64,000 bases of DNA from Pirellulales bacterium (GTDB lineage Bacteria; Planctomycetota; Planctomycetia; Pirellulales; JANQPP01). Location of the stretch: assembly GCA_028289405.1 (NCBI GenBank), contig JANQPP010000106.1, positions 1-64,000 of the forward strand, in the 5' to 3' direction. Position 1 is the stretch's first letter, and every line of letters begins with the position of its first letter. Both the position numbers and the translations under genes were made by a program. This document shows, piece after piece, positions 1 through 7,830 of the stretch. The notes beneath the pieces were generated by a model. The model did no database searches, was not told where the DNA came from, and worked only from the letters and a program-made list of their open reading frames with translations.

Positions 1-1
1 T

Positions 2-202
2 GCTTTTGAGCCCGAGCAGCGGGATGTCTTCGGTTGGATCCATCTGCGGAACACGCCGGACGGCCTGGAGACGGTGGCCAACGTGATGTCCTACGACAGT
101 CCCGGGATCATCGTGGGCACCACGACCATCGTCCCCGAACCGGAAGGGTGGTTATTAGTGGCGACTGCCGTATCGGGGTTCCTGATGCACAAGCTTGTTT
201 GA
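2..202 (+). CDS. PEP-CTERM-type secreted protein, C-terminal part (cut by window start)
   Basis: This open frame enters from the left edge and stops at TGA 200-202. It encodes the last 66 residues of a protein almost identical to the ends of the next two genes. The shared parts are a GWIHLRNTPDG segment, a NVMSYDSPGIIVGT segment and a C-terminal VPEPEGW motif followed by a short hydrophobic stretch ending MHKLV. The VPEP motif plus hydrophobic tail resembles a PEP-CTERM exosortase sorting signal, although the final basic cluster is weak (only HK). It is the first visible unit of a tandem array with a 659-bp period relative to the next copy. The molecular function of the exported part is unknown. 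Confidence 0.8.
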   Translation, partial: AFEPEQRDVFGWIHLRNTPDGLETVANVMSYDSPGIIVGTTTIVPEPEGWLLVATAVSGFLMHKLV

Positions 203-252
203 TCGCTGGTTAAAAACGAACCGGGGGATTCATGCACGTGGAGGAGCGAATC

Positions 253-861
253 ATGCGGACCGCAACTTTTCTCGCCTTGCTGTTGTCTTTGGGGACGACG
301 CCCCTGGCCGCCACCACGATTGTCGAAAATGACAATCTCGCGTTCGAGCCTCATCTAGATTCATTTCCAGGTTTGGGAGATTCCAACTACCTCGCGACGG
401 TCATTCAAGACCTGCAAGGTGATTTCACGCAGGTCTGGTTCGATTACGATGGCGAGAACTTGCGAGTGATTGAAATTAATGTTGACGAGGGGTCTGACTG
501 GTATCTCGTGCAGTCGGCAGACGAATTCATATTCGAGAATATTAAGGCCGGAGAATTTCCGGTAGTGATTGACATCGCCGATCCAAGCCCAATTCCCGGA
601 CGTTCTGTATTCGTCGGCAGCGGCGAATTTTACCTTGGAGTGCGGACGGGGCCTGATGGTGCCTTTGAGCCCGAGCAGCGTAATGTCTTCGGTTGGATCC
701 ATCTGCGGAACACACCGGATGGCCTGGAGACGGTGGCCAACGTGATGTCCTACGACAGCCCTGGCATCATCGTGGGCACGACGATGATCGTTCCCGAACC
801 GGAAGGGTGGTTATTAGTGGCAACTGCCGTATCGGGTTTACTGATGCACAAGCTTTTGTGA
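253..861 (+). CDS. PEP-CTERM-type secreted protein, tandem paralogue 2
   Basis: The protein has 202 residues. The chosen ATG at 253 follows a GGAGG-like site (GTGGAGGAGCGAATC) and opens a signal peptide (MRTATFLALLLSLG, cleavage near LAATT). An in-frame ATG at 232 lies before the ribosome site and is unlikely. The N-terminal 25 residues and the last 65 residues match the next paralogue closely, while the middle (about 30-45 and 75-120) differs strongly. The C-terminus has VPEPEGW followed by a hydrophobic tail without a strong basic end, so anchoring by an exosortase is plausible but the signal is atypical. It is separated by 50 bp from each neighbour, with a conserved spacer. Substrate or partner is unknown. 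Confidence 0.85.
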   Translation: MRTATFLALLLSLGTTPLAATTIVENDNLAFEPHLDSFPGLGDSNYLATVIQDLQGDFTQVWFDYDGENLRVIEINVDEGSDWYLVQSADEFIFENIKAGEFPVVIDIADPSPIPGRSVFVGSGEFYLGVRTGPDGAFEPEQRNVFGWIHLRNTPDGLETVANVMSYDSPGIIVGTTMIVPEPEGWLLVATAVSGLLMHKLL

Positions 862-911
862 TCGCTGGTGAAAACGGACCGGGGGTTACCATTCACGCGG
901 AGGAGCGAATC

Positions 912-1556
912 ATGCGGACCGCAACTTTTCTCGCCTTGCTGCTGTCTTTGGGGACCACGCCCCTCGCCGCCACCACGATCGTGGAAAATGATAATCTCAC
1001 CTTTGAAGAAAATCCTTTCATGGGAGGGGAGGGACCATTTGGGGATGCCAATTACGTTGCCACGGTCATCCAAGACCTGCGTGGCGATTTCACCCAGGTC
1101 TGGTTCGATTACGATGGCGAGAATCTACGGGTGATTACGCACAATGTCGATGAGGGTTCCGACTGGTACGTTGTCCAGCCGGGGGACGAACTTACATTGG
1201 TAAATATTGAGGAGGATCAGTTTACTACCGTACTTGACATGGCCGATTCGGAACGGCCACTTCCCGGACTCCCCGTCATTGTTGGTAACGACGAATTCTT
1301 CCTAGGAGTAAGGACAGGGCCAGACGGTGCCTTTGAGCCGTCACTTCGGGATGTCTTCGGTTGGATCCATCTGCGAAACACGCCGGACGGACTGGAGACC
1401 GTGGCCAACGTGATGTCTTACGATAGCCCGGGCATCATCGTGGGCACCACGATCATCGTTCCCGAACCGGGAAGCTGGATTTTGATCATCTTGGCGCTGA
1501 TTTGTCTGGGCGCCGTCCGTTACGTAAGGCGATTCCACATCGTGGCATCTCGCTGA
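912..1556 (+). CDS. PEP-CTERM-type secreted protein, tandem paralogue 3
   Basis: The protein has 214 residues and starts at ATG 912 after GGAGGAGCGAATC. An open frame continues upstream to 693 but only as an extension through the previous gene's end. It has the same signal peptide as paralogue 2 (MRTATFLALLLSLG) and the same GWIHLRNTPDG block. The C-terminus is a fuller PEP-CTERM signal: VPEPGSW, a hydrophobic helix and a basic end with YVRRF. This tail differs from the VPEPEGW tails of the two upstream copies, so the last unit of the array has either kept or acquired a canonical anchor. The middle region is slightly longer than in paralogue 2 and diverged. Function is unknown beyond a likely cell-surface location. 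Confidence 0.87.
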   Translation: MRTATFLALLLSLGTTPLAATTIVENDNLTFEENPFMGGEGPFGDANYVATVIQDLRGDFTQVWFDYDGENLRVITHNVDEGSDWYVVQPGDELTLVNIEEDQFTTVLDMADSERPLPGLPVIVGNDEFFLGVRTGPDGAFEPSLRDVFGWIHLRNTPDGLETVANVMSYDSPGIIVGTTIIVPEPGSWILIILALICLGAVRYVRRFHIVASR

Positions 1557-1618
1557 CCGTTTTGGTGTGAAATGCGTGAAGGAGTTTTTCATCATCGGAG
1601 AGGAAAGGAAGGAATCTC

Positions 1619-2467
1619 ATGAAACGTATCTGCTTAACATGGTTTGTCGTGATGTCCGTGGTCTTGCTTCTGAGCAAACGAGTGCAGGCCCAATCCTGTT
1701 CGACGGGACTAGAGGTTTGGGGGTTGGATCGGGCGAAACACGAACGGTTCTATCCGCAATATCCCGGCCCAAACAGCCAGTTCATTGGCGACGGCTACGA
1801 CTGGTCCGGCATCGGCAAGCGTCCAACCGCTACGAACAAGTGCATCACGATGATTTCGCCCCAGGTGGCAGTAGCGGCGGCACATCTTGGTGCCGCTCCT
1901 GGAGACCAGTTCGAATTCGTGTATGGGGATGGCTACGACGCTTATTCAGCGGGAACCTACACCGTGGCGGAAAGCGTTTGGCTCGATGACGATGATGCCC
2001 CCTCTGATTTGATGCTTGTCCGGTTAACCCAACCCGTTTCGATCAACATCAAAAAATACTCGATTCTCAAACTGACAGATGGCAATGGAAATCTTGATAA
2101 TAGCCTTTACGTGGGAAAAGTGCTTTGGCTCTGGGGGCGAAGTTGTCCCGCCAACGGAGGGACCTATTCCTTCCGATTAGGTCGAAACGTAATCACGATA
2201 ATGAATGACTCAAGCGTCCTTTTCTCTTTCGATCAACCTGGCACGGGAGACAGTGTGGGTGAAGATGAAGCTCGAGCCCCAAAAACGGGAGGAGATTCTT
2301 CTCACCCCGGTTTTATCATGGCGGGCGGCGAACCTCGATTGGTGGGGACACTTTGGACTGATAAGCAACTTGGAAACCTCGTAGATCAGATTGACGAGAT
2401 CAACGCGCAGATCCAAACGTGGTTTCCCAACGATCCCAGCCAGTTGCCCACGATTTACGTGGAGTGA
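1619..2467 (+). CDS. Secreted trypsin-like serine protease
   Basis: The 282-residue protein begins at ATG 1619 after a strong AGGAAGG site. A signal peptide covers about residues 1-25 (hydrophobic core VVMSVVLLL, cleavage near VQAQ). A chymotrypsin-fold triad is visible: His89 in AVAAAHLG, Asp130 in SDLMLVRL and Ser227 in GGDSSHP, which stands in for the usual GDSGGP. Spacing and order fit family S1. The oxyanion-loop sequence is unusual, so activity should be treated as likely rather than certain. No PEP-CTERM tail is present, so the product is probably periplasmic or released. It lies 62 bp downstream of the PEP-CTERM array on the same strand and could be co-expressed with it. Confidence 0.75.
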   Translation: MKRICLTWFVVMSVVLLLSKRVQAQSCSTGLEVWGLDRAKHERFYPQYPGPNSQFIGDGYDWSGIGKRPTATNKCITMISPQVAVAAAHLGAAPGDQFEFVYGDGYDAYSAGTYTVAESVWLDDDDAPSDLMLVRLTQPVSINIKKYSILKLTDGNGNLDNSLYVGKVLWLWGRSCPANGGTYSFRLGRNVITIMNDSSVLFSFDQPGTGDSVGEDEARAPKTGGDSSHPGFIMAGGEPRLVGTLWTDKQLGNLVDQIDEINAQIQTWFPNDPSQLPTIYVE

Positions 2468-2486
2468 AGTTCGCCTGGCTGCAATG

Positions 2487-2538
2487 GCGCGAAACACCAC
2501 GATCGGTCGCACGATATCAGGAATCGAGTGTTTCGCGC
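2487..2538. terminator. Inverted repeat between convergent genes, possible bidirectional terminator
   Basis: A perfect 11-bp inverted repeat (GCGCGAAACAC at 2487-2497 and GTGTTTCGCGC at 2528-2538) fills the 72-bp gap between the protease gene and the convergent oxidoreductase gene. The 30-bp loop is long and there is no clear T-run, so it is only a candidate terminator. Confidence 0.4.
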
Positions 2539-2539
2539 T

Positions 2540-3895
2540 TCATGATCCCAGCAAGTTCCATTTCTCGCGCGGTCGGCGCGACAGGAGCCGCGCGGCCTGG
2601 GAATCATCGGGGATCTCTTCCCGCTCGCCGTCCCACTTTAGCCCGCCTCCGCTCCGATAGGCGATGTTGCCCAAGTGCGGAATGATCGCCGAGCGATGGC
2701 CAATTTCCGCGTCCGCCACGGGCCGCTCGCGCGAACGAACACACTCGATGAAGTTCCGCAGATGGGCCTCCGTTTCATCCCGCGCCGCTTCCCGTTTCCG
2801 AGGCATGCGGAAACGCGGTTCGCTGCCCGCGCGGCGTGAACCGGGCTCCAATTCGGGGTAGACCTCCAGCCCGATGCGGTCCAGGTAAAGTGTGCCCTGC
2901 GTCCCATACAGGGCGATGCCGTTGGGCCGGTCGAAGGGGCCGTCCGCGCGGTAATATTTCATCCCCTGAGCACGCACGCCCACGCCGTGGCCATTGAGCT
3001 GATTCGCTTCGTAGCTGAGCACGAAGCTAGGATAGTCGTACTGCACGGTGAGCAGATGCGGCGTCTCCGCGCCGTCCCCCAAATCGACGTGCCGCCCCAG
3101 CGCGGAGACGGAGCGGGGCATGTCTTCTCCCATGATCTGGTGCAGGCTGTCGAAGCGGTGCGTGCCCCAATCGGTGATCCGCCCGCCGGCGTAATCCCAA
3201 AACCAGCGGAACGACCACAGAAAACGGTTGCGGTTGAAGGGCACGTAGGGCGCCGGACCGAGATAGAAATCCCAATCCAGCCCCGCTGGCGGGTCGCTGT
3301 CCTGCTGCCCGCCGATTCCCTCGGGATAGGTGTTGAGATAATTCCAGATGCGGGCGAAATGGATCGGACCGAGTTCGCCGCCTTGCACCATCTCCGCGGC
3401 CTGGGCGATGTGCGGCGAGGAGCGATGCTGCATGCCGGTTTGCACGATACGGCCGTGCCTCCGGGCCGCGTCCACGATGGCCCGGCCTTCGGCGATATTG
3501 TGGGCCAGTGGCTTTTCCACATAGACGTCCTTTCCCGCCTGGCAGGCGAGCACTGCTGGGATAGCATGCCAGTGATCGGGCGTGGCAATGATGACGGTGT
3601 CCACGTCTTCCCGATCGAGCACGCGGCGGAAATCTTGATAGGTATCGCAGGAAACATCGAGTGCCACGCGGAGCTTTTCCGCTTGCGGAGGAAAGACATC
3701 AGCCAGCGCCACGAGCCGGGTTTGGGGAAACTTGTTCAGGAACCGCGCCAGGTAACTCCCCCGCACGCCGCAGCCAATCAACGCCCAACGAATCTCGTCG
3801 GACGTCGAATTCGCGCGTGCCTGGCCGGCCAGCGTGGCCGCGCCGGTGGCGGCGACGCCCTGGGCCACTCGCCCCAAGAAATCTCTCCGCTGCAT
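2540..3895 (-). CDS. Tat-exported Gfo/Idh/MocA family oxidoreductase
   Basis: The 451-residue protein starts with a Tat-like signal, MQRRDFLGRV, followed by a small-residue hydrophobic stretch ending near QARA. A Rossmann motif GCGVRG lies at 41-46, and the family EKP signature (YVEKPLAHN) has Glu127-Lys128-Pro129, with Lys128 being the usual catalytic lysine. The length and the WDFYLGPAP segment match the planctomycete exported subfamily. These enzymes act as NAD(P)-dependent sugar or inositol dehydrogenases or hydrolases; the substrate cannot be read from sequence. It stands alone, convergent with the protease gene. The upstream ribosome site (GAAAGG) is modest. Confidence 0.9.
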   Translation of the reverse strand: MQRRDFLGRVAQGVAATGAATLAGQARANSTSDEIRWALIGCGVRGSYLARFLNKFPQTRLVALADVFPPQAEKLRVALDVSCDTYQDFRRVLDREDVDTVIIATPDHWHAIPAVLACQAGKDVYVEKPLAHNIAEGRAIVDAARRHGRIVQTGMQHRSSPHIAQAAEMVQGGELGPIHFARIWNYLNTYPEGIGGQQDSDPPAGLDWDFYLGPAPYVPFNRNRFLWSFRWFWDYAGGRITDWGTHRFDSLHQIMGEDMPRSVSALGRHVDLGDGAETPHLLTVQYDYPSFVLSYEANQLNGHGVGVRAQGMKYYRADGPFDRPNGIALYGTQGTLYLDRIGLEVYPELEPGSRRAGSEPRFRMPRKREAARDETEAHLRNFIECVRSRERPVADAEIGHRSAIIPHLGNIAYRSGGGLKWDGEREEIPDDSQAARLLSRRPREKWNLLGS

Positions 3896-4253
3896 GCCCG
3901 AGCCTTTCGTGGAGTGAATATTTACTGGAAAAAATCGCCGTTACTTCGTGAATACTTCATTCGACAGCTTGGATTCTATGCTGTCACGATGCGGAATTAA
4001 ACAAAAAAGACGACCTGCAGATGATCCTTGCCGGAATTCAAACGGACCTTCTGCCAGCCTCGAACTCACGTTCTTGCGGAGTGCCTTGCATGGTGCGGCA
4101 CGCGGACGACGCGAGCCGGCTGAACCTTATGAACGTGGCCAAGACCTGGCAGATTTCCATCTGCGACGATCCGCGTGGGGCTCTCCACGATTTCGCCAGC
4201 GGGATTGCCTATAAGAGCCATTTGTTCCCCAAGGGCTAGAGGAAACGCTTCCG
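3896..4253. other. Intergenic stretch, no gene supported
   Basis: This 358-bp region holds the upstream side of the oxidoreductase gene (divergent) and the lead into the pseudogene. A 72-codon open frame at 4021-4239 has no recognisable motif or ribosome site and is probably part of the same decayed locus. No RNA gene was seen. Confidence 0.5.
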
Positions 4254-4620
4254 ATGCATTTCGTGACATGCCGAGTCATTTCGTTTTTCACTTTCATTTG
4301 CCTTGCCATTGTTACGCCGCAGGGCACGTTGCCGAGCCAGGCGGAGGAGCCGTCCAGCGAGACTCCAGCGAAATCCACCGTCAACAATGATCAAGAAGTT
4401 TCCGAGCGTCAGTTCCTGAAAAACATTCGCCAGTTGACCTTCGTGGGAAAACGGGCGGGCGAGGGTTACTTCAGCTAGGATGGCCGCCAACTCGTCTTTT
4501 AGAATGAGCGGGAAGCAGATAACCCGTTTTCCCAGATCTATTTTATGGACCTAGAAACCGGCGACGTGAACCGGGTGTCGCCCGGATTTGGGAAAACGAC
4601 TTGCGCGTGAATCCACATCG
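4254..4620 (+). pseudogene. Decayed TolB/PD40 beta-propeller protein (three nonsense codons)
   Basis: The frame opens at ATG 4254 with a signal-peptide-like N-terminus (hydrophobic VISFFTFICLAIV). It then reads through a segment typical of exported WD40-like (PD40) proteins of this phylum: RQLTFVGKRAGEGYFS, DGRQLVF, NEREADNPFSQIYFMDLETGD and RVSPGFGKTTCA. The frame is broken by TAG at 4476, TAG at 4500 and TGA at 4608. Each is one transition away from a sense codon that fits (Gln, Gln, Trp). After about 4620 the similarity collapses, and most of the gene is missing. The product would have been an exported beta-propeller protein. The frame is otherwise intact, which suggests recent inactivation followed by a 3-prime deletion. 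Confidence 0.75.
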
Positions 4621-4828
4621 GACGGCAGCCGCAGCCCTGCAGGAAAGAAGCCGGTTGTGACGGCTATGCCGGGAAAAGTTTTTCGCGCTGACGGCGAATC
4701 TGCTTTCGAAGCCCGCGCTGCGTGATTACAATGCGGCGTCCCGCGACCAAGAAAAAGCCCATTTCGTGGTACGGGATTGATTGTCGTATTGGTCCTCCGT
4801 CAGCTTCGCGAGAAAAGCCTCTAGCCTT

Positions 4829-6154
4829 ATGTCGGACTCCCCGCCTCCCTCGGATCTTGATGCCCCTCTCCCCGTTTCGCTCCAGATTCGCCTGTCGGTG
4901 ATGATGTTTTTTCAGTACGCGATTTGGGGCGCGTGGCTGCCGCTCTTCTTCGCGTTTCTGACCTCCTATCGCGGATTCACGGCCTCACAAGCAGGCAACC
5001 TGTTCGGCATCAGCGCCATCGGTGCTCTGATCGCGCCCTTTTTGTTCGGTCAAATCGCGGACCGTTATCTGGCGACCGAAAAAGTGCTGGGCATCTGTCA
5101 TTTGCTCGGCGCCGTTATGATTTGGCAGCTCGCTGAGCTGACCGAATTTTGGCAACTGTTGGTCTTCGGGCTACTCTACTCCATCATCTACGCTCCTACG
5201 CTTTCGCTCACGAATTCGCTCTCCTTTTACCATCTGTCAAATCGAGATAGAGATTTCGGAAAGATTCGAGTGTGGGGCACGCTGGGCTGGATCGCCGTGG
5301 GAATCGGCATGGGCCAATTCCTCTACCGCTACTACACGCCAGGTGGAGGCGCGGAGGAAGTCGCGGCGGAAGTCGTGGCGGCCACCCAAGCGGAAGGGAT
5401 GGCGTATGCCTTCAAATTGAGTGCCGTGTTGGGGGCGATCTTGGGGATTTACTGTTTCACGTTGCCGAATACGCCTCCCCAGCCGAGCGAATCAAGTTTT
5501 GCTGCGGGAAAGGCTGCCAGAGCCGTCTCCGTCAACCCGCTGCTCACGCTGTTCCTGGTGGCGTTTCCCATCAGTTGCATCCACCAGTTTTATTTCGTCC
5601 GCACCGTCGACTTCCTGCAGTTTCGTCAAATCAACGCCCCCATCATGGACGCGATCTTCGGCGTGGGGGGTGGCCCGATGACAATCGGGCAGATCTCGGA
5701 AATCCTGGTATTGGCCGTGATGCCCTTTATTTTGCCGCGCGTATCACGCAAATCGCTGTTGGCCGTGGGACTATTCGCCTATGTCCTGCGTTTCGCGATC
5801 TTCGCCTATGTGGACCACTGGTTGGTTGTTGCCGCCGCGCTCGCGCTGCATGGGATCTGCTTCGGATGCTTTTTCTTCGTGGCCTTTTTGGTGGTGGACG
5901 AGGAGAGCGGCACGGACGTGCGGGCCAGTGCCCAGAGCCTGTTCAATCTAGTCGTGGTCGGCATCGGCGTAATCGTGGGCAATTTCGCCGCGGGACAAAT
6001 CGGCAGCATCGCTCAGGATGAAGCCGGCAACACCAACTACACCACCCTCTTCGCCATCCCCATGTGGCTAGCAATCGCCTGCCTGGTGGCCTTTTTGGTT
6101 TTCTATCCGTCGAAATCGCCTTCGCGGCCCGGTGGACCCGAACTGTCGGAATGA
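4829..6154 (+). CDS. MFS transporter, nucleoside:H+ symporter-like
   Basis: The protein has 441 residues from ATG 4829; the frame is open to a TTG at 4781 but that extension is not hydrophobic or family-like. About twelve hydrophobic segments are visible. The N-terminal LSVMMFFQYAIWGAWLPLFFAFL, the FGQIADRYLATEKVLG loop between TM2 and TM3 and the YAPTLSLTNSLSFYHL segment are typical of the nucleoside H+ symporter (NupG/XapB) branch of the major facilitator superfamily. The F-DFGKIRVWGTLGWI segment after TM4 is also family-like. It would sit in the cytoplasmic membrane and import a small solute with protons; substrate identity is inferred from family only. It stands alone with the pseudogene upstream. 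Confidence 0.85.
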   Translation: MSDSPPPSDLDAPLPVSLQIRLSVMMFFQYAIWGAWLPLFFAFLTSYRGFTASQAGNLFGISAIGALIAPFLFGQIADRYLATEKVLGICHLLGAVMIWQLAELTEFWQLLVFGLLYSIIYAPTLSLTNSLSFYHLSNRDRDFGKIRVWGTLGWIAVGIGMGQFLYRYYTPGGGAEEVAAEVVAATQAEGMAYAFKLSAVLGAILGIYCFTLPNTPPQPSESSFAAGKAARAVSVNPLLTLFLVAFPISCIHQFYFVRTVDFLQFRQINAPIMDAIFGVGGGPMTIGQISEILVLAVMPFILPRVSRKSLLAVGLFAYVLRFAIFAYVDHWLVVAAALALHGICFGCFFFVAFLVVDEESGTDVRASAQSLFNLVVVGIGVIVGNFAAGQIGSIAQDEAGNTNYTTLFAIPMWLAIACLVAFLVFYPSKSPSRPGGPELSE

Positions 6155-6167
6155 CCGCTGGAACGCT

Positions 6168-7169
6168 TCAAGCGCGGTCGGCGGGAAAGGCGAGCACTTC
6201 GCGAATGGACTTGGCTCCCGTCGCCGCCATCACGAAACGGTCAAAACCGAGAGCCACACCGGTGCAGGGAGGCAAACCATGCTCCATGGCTGCCAGCAAC
6301 CGGCTTTCCTCTGGCAAGCTTGAATCGCCATCGCTAGCTCGTTGGGTATTCACGGTGGCATTCCGCCGGCGCAGCTCCTCGGCATTGCAAAGCTCGTGGT
6401 AACCGTTCGCCAGTTCGACGCCATCGACGTAGAGTTCGAAGCGTTCCGCCAGCCAGGGTTTTCCCTGGCGACGACGCGCGAGCGCGGCCTGGCTGGCCGG
6501 ATAGTCGAACAAGATCGTAGGTTGCTCTTGGCCCAGTTTAGGTTCCACCAATTCCGCCAGCAGCAAATTTAGCCACTCGTCCTTATCCCCCATGCTCATC
6601 GATGGAGGAATCGAGACGTCGAACTTCCGCGCAGCTTCACGCAAGTCCTCGACGGAAGCTTGGTGCGGGTCGAGTGACACATAACGTTGAAAAGCGTCCG
6701 CGTAGGACACCGGGGAGGCGGCGCCCTTCCCCAGCAACTCCTCGCACAATTGGCCCAACAGCAGCATGCCGTCTTCCAGGTCATCGTCGATGCGGTACCA
6801 TTCGACGAGCGTAAATTCCGGATTGTGCAGCCGTCCTGATTCCTCCGCGCGAAAGGCATGACTGACTTGGAAAATCGCCGTGGCGCCCGCCGCGAGCAGC
6901 CGTTTCATGGCAAACTCAGGCGAGCTTTGCAGCCACCAATCATCTCCCTGTTTTGCTTCGTTTTCGCGGCCATCTAGCGGATGGGCACGCCAGGGCCGCA
7001 GGTGGCGTTCGACCACGATGTCCCGGGAAAGGCAGGGGGTTTCGACTTCCAAGAATCCTCGGACATCGAAGAATCGGCGAAGAGCGCGAAGCAGGGCAGC
7101 GCGGGCTTGCAGCATCTCCCAAGACGCCGTGGGCCGCCAGGAAGCGGCGTTATCCCTTGCTGCGCTCAA
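6168..7169 (-). CDS. epmA: EF-P--(R)-beta-lysine ligase EpmA
   Basis: The 333-residue protein is a short class II lysyl-tRNA synthetase-like enzyme without the anticodon-binding domain, as expected for EpmA (E. coli about 325). Visible motifs are FFDVRGFLEVETPCL (motif 1), QVSHAFRAEESGRLHNPEFTLVEWY (motif 2) and GVALGFDRFVM (motif 3). EpmA attaches (R)-beta-lysine to the conserved lysine of EF-P. The start is a TTG at 7169 preceded by GGGAG inside efp, so the gene overlaps the efp stop by 20 bp and is probably translationally coupled to it. An ATG at 7115 is an alternative start but has a poorly spaced ribosome site. Context with efp and epmB makes the assignment firm. Confidence 0.93.
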   Translation of the reverse strand: MSAARDNAASWRPTASWEMLQARAALLRALRRFFDVRGFLEVETPCLSRDIVVERHLRPWRAHPLDGRENEAKQGDDWWLQSSPEFAMKRLLAAGATAIFQVSHAFRAEESGRLHNPEFTLVEWYRIDDDLEDGMLLLGQLCEELLGKGAASPVSYADAFQRYVSLDPHQASVEDLREAARKFDVSIPPSMSMGDKDEWLNLLLAELVEPKLGQEQPTILFDYPASQAALARRRQGKPWLAERFELYVDGVELANGYHELCNAEELRRRNATVNTQRASDGDSSLPEESRLLAAMEHGLPPCTGVALGFDRFVMAATGAKSIREVLAFPADRA

Positions 7170-7719
7170 TATAATCTCCCGTACGGGTATCGATCTTGAT
7201 CAGGTCGCCGATTTCCACGAAAGCCGGGCACATCATCTCGGCGCCGGTCTCCAGCTTCACGGGCTTGGTGAGGTTCGTGGCCGTGTTCCCGCGGACCGCC
7301 GGCTCGCAATATTCCACCGCCAACACGACATGGTTGGGCGGCTCCACCGAGATCGGATTGTCGTTGAACAGGGTCATGGAGCAGACCATGCCCTCTTTAA
7401 GATATTCCCAGGCGTCATCCACCTGCTCCAGGGCCAACTCATACTGTTCGTAAGAATCGTTGTCCATGAACACAAAAGTGTCCGCCTGTCGGTAAAGAAA
7501 CTGGGCGTTGATGTCCGAGACATCCGCCGCCTCGATCGAGGTATCGCTCTTGTATGTCCGGTCGATGACCGTATTCTTGATGAGGTTCCGCAACTTGCAC
7601 TTGTACATCGCCTGGCCCTTGCCCGGCTTCACGAAGTTGCACTCGATCATGATGTAGGGTTCGCCATCGAGTTGGACCTTCAGGCCCTTGCGAAAGTCGC
7701 TCGTGTTATAGCTTGGCAC
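7150..7719 (-). CDS. efp: Elongation factor P
   Basis: The 189-residue protein has the full three-domain EF-P length. The modification loop reads KPGKGQA with Lys34 at the position that carries beta-lysine in E. coli EF-P. Other family features are the N-terminal KGLKVQLDGEPY and the C-terminal IKIDTRTGDYIERSKG. EF-P binds the ribosome between the P and E sites and relieves stalling at polyproline stretches. Its stop codon overlaps the start of epmA, and epmB lies divergently 111 bp away, so substrate and both modifying enzymes sit side by side. The divergent gap at 7720-7830 should carry promoters for both directions, but no clear boxes were identified. Confidence 0.97.
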   Translation of the reverse strand: MPSYNTSDFRKGLKVQLDGEPYIMIECNFVKPGKGQAMYKCKLRNLIKNTVIDRTYKSDTSIEAADVSDINAQFLYRQADTFVFMDNDSYEQYELALEQVDDAWEYLKEGMVCSMTLFNDNPISVEPPNHVVLAVEYCEPAVRGNTATNLTKPVKLETGAEMMCPAFVEIGDLIKIDTRTGDYIERSKG

Positions 7720-7830
7720 GTCTTCGCCCTGATCTTGTCGAAATGAACATTCACCAACTAACGAAATGATAACTCCATGGGCATGGCTTCCCAGTGCCCC
7801 GAATGATCACACTCCGTCCTTGAAATCGCC

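Larger units (their letters stand above)
2..1556 (+). repeat. Tandem gene-length direct repeat (three units, about 659 bp)
   Basis: Three consecutive genes form a direct repeat. Copies 1 and 2 are offset by exactly 659 bp at their stops (202 and 861). The starts of copies 2 and 3 are also offset by 659 bp (253 and 912). The spacer, ribosome site, signal-peptide codons and the 3-prime third are nearly identical, while the central coding part differs. This is a duplicated array with selection or conversion acting unevenly along the gene. The left end of the array lies outside the window. Confidence 0.85.

Noticed and set aside
2987-4000. Long open frame on the plus strand opposite the first oxidoreductase gene
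   Set aside because: It is the antisense shadow of a high-GC gene with clear motifs; its translation has no coherent domain and no ribosome site.
4476-4610. Stop-codon recoding in the propeller frame
   Set aside because: Both TAG and TGA occur, no structured recoding element is evident and the downstream part is lost, so decay is simpler.
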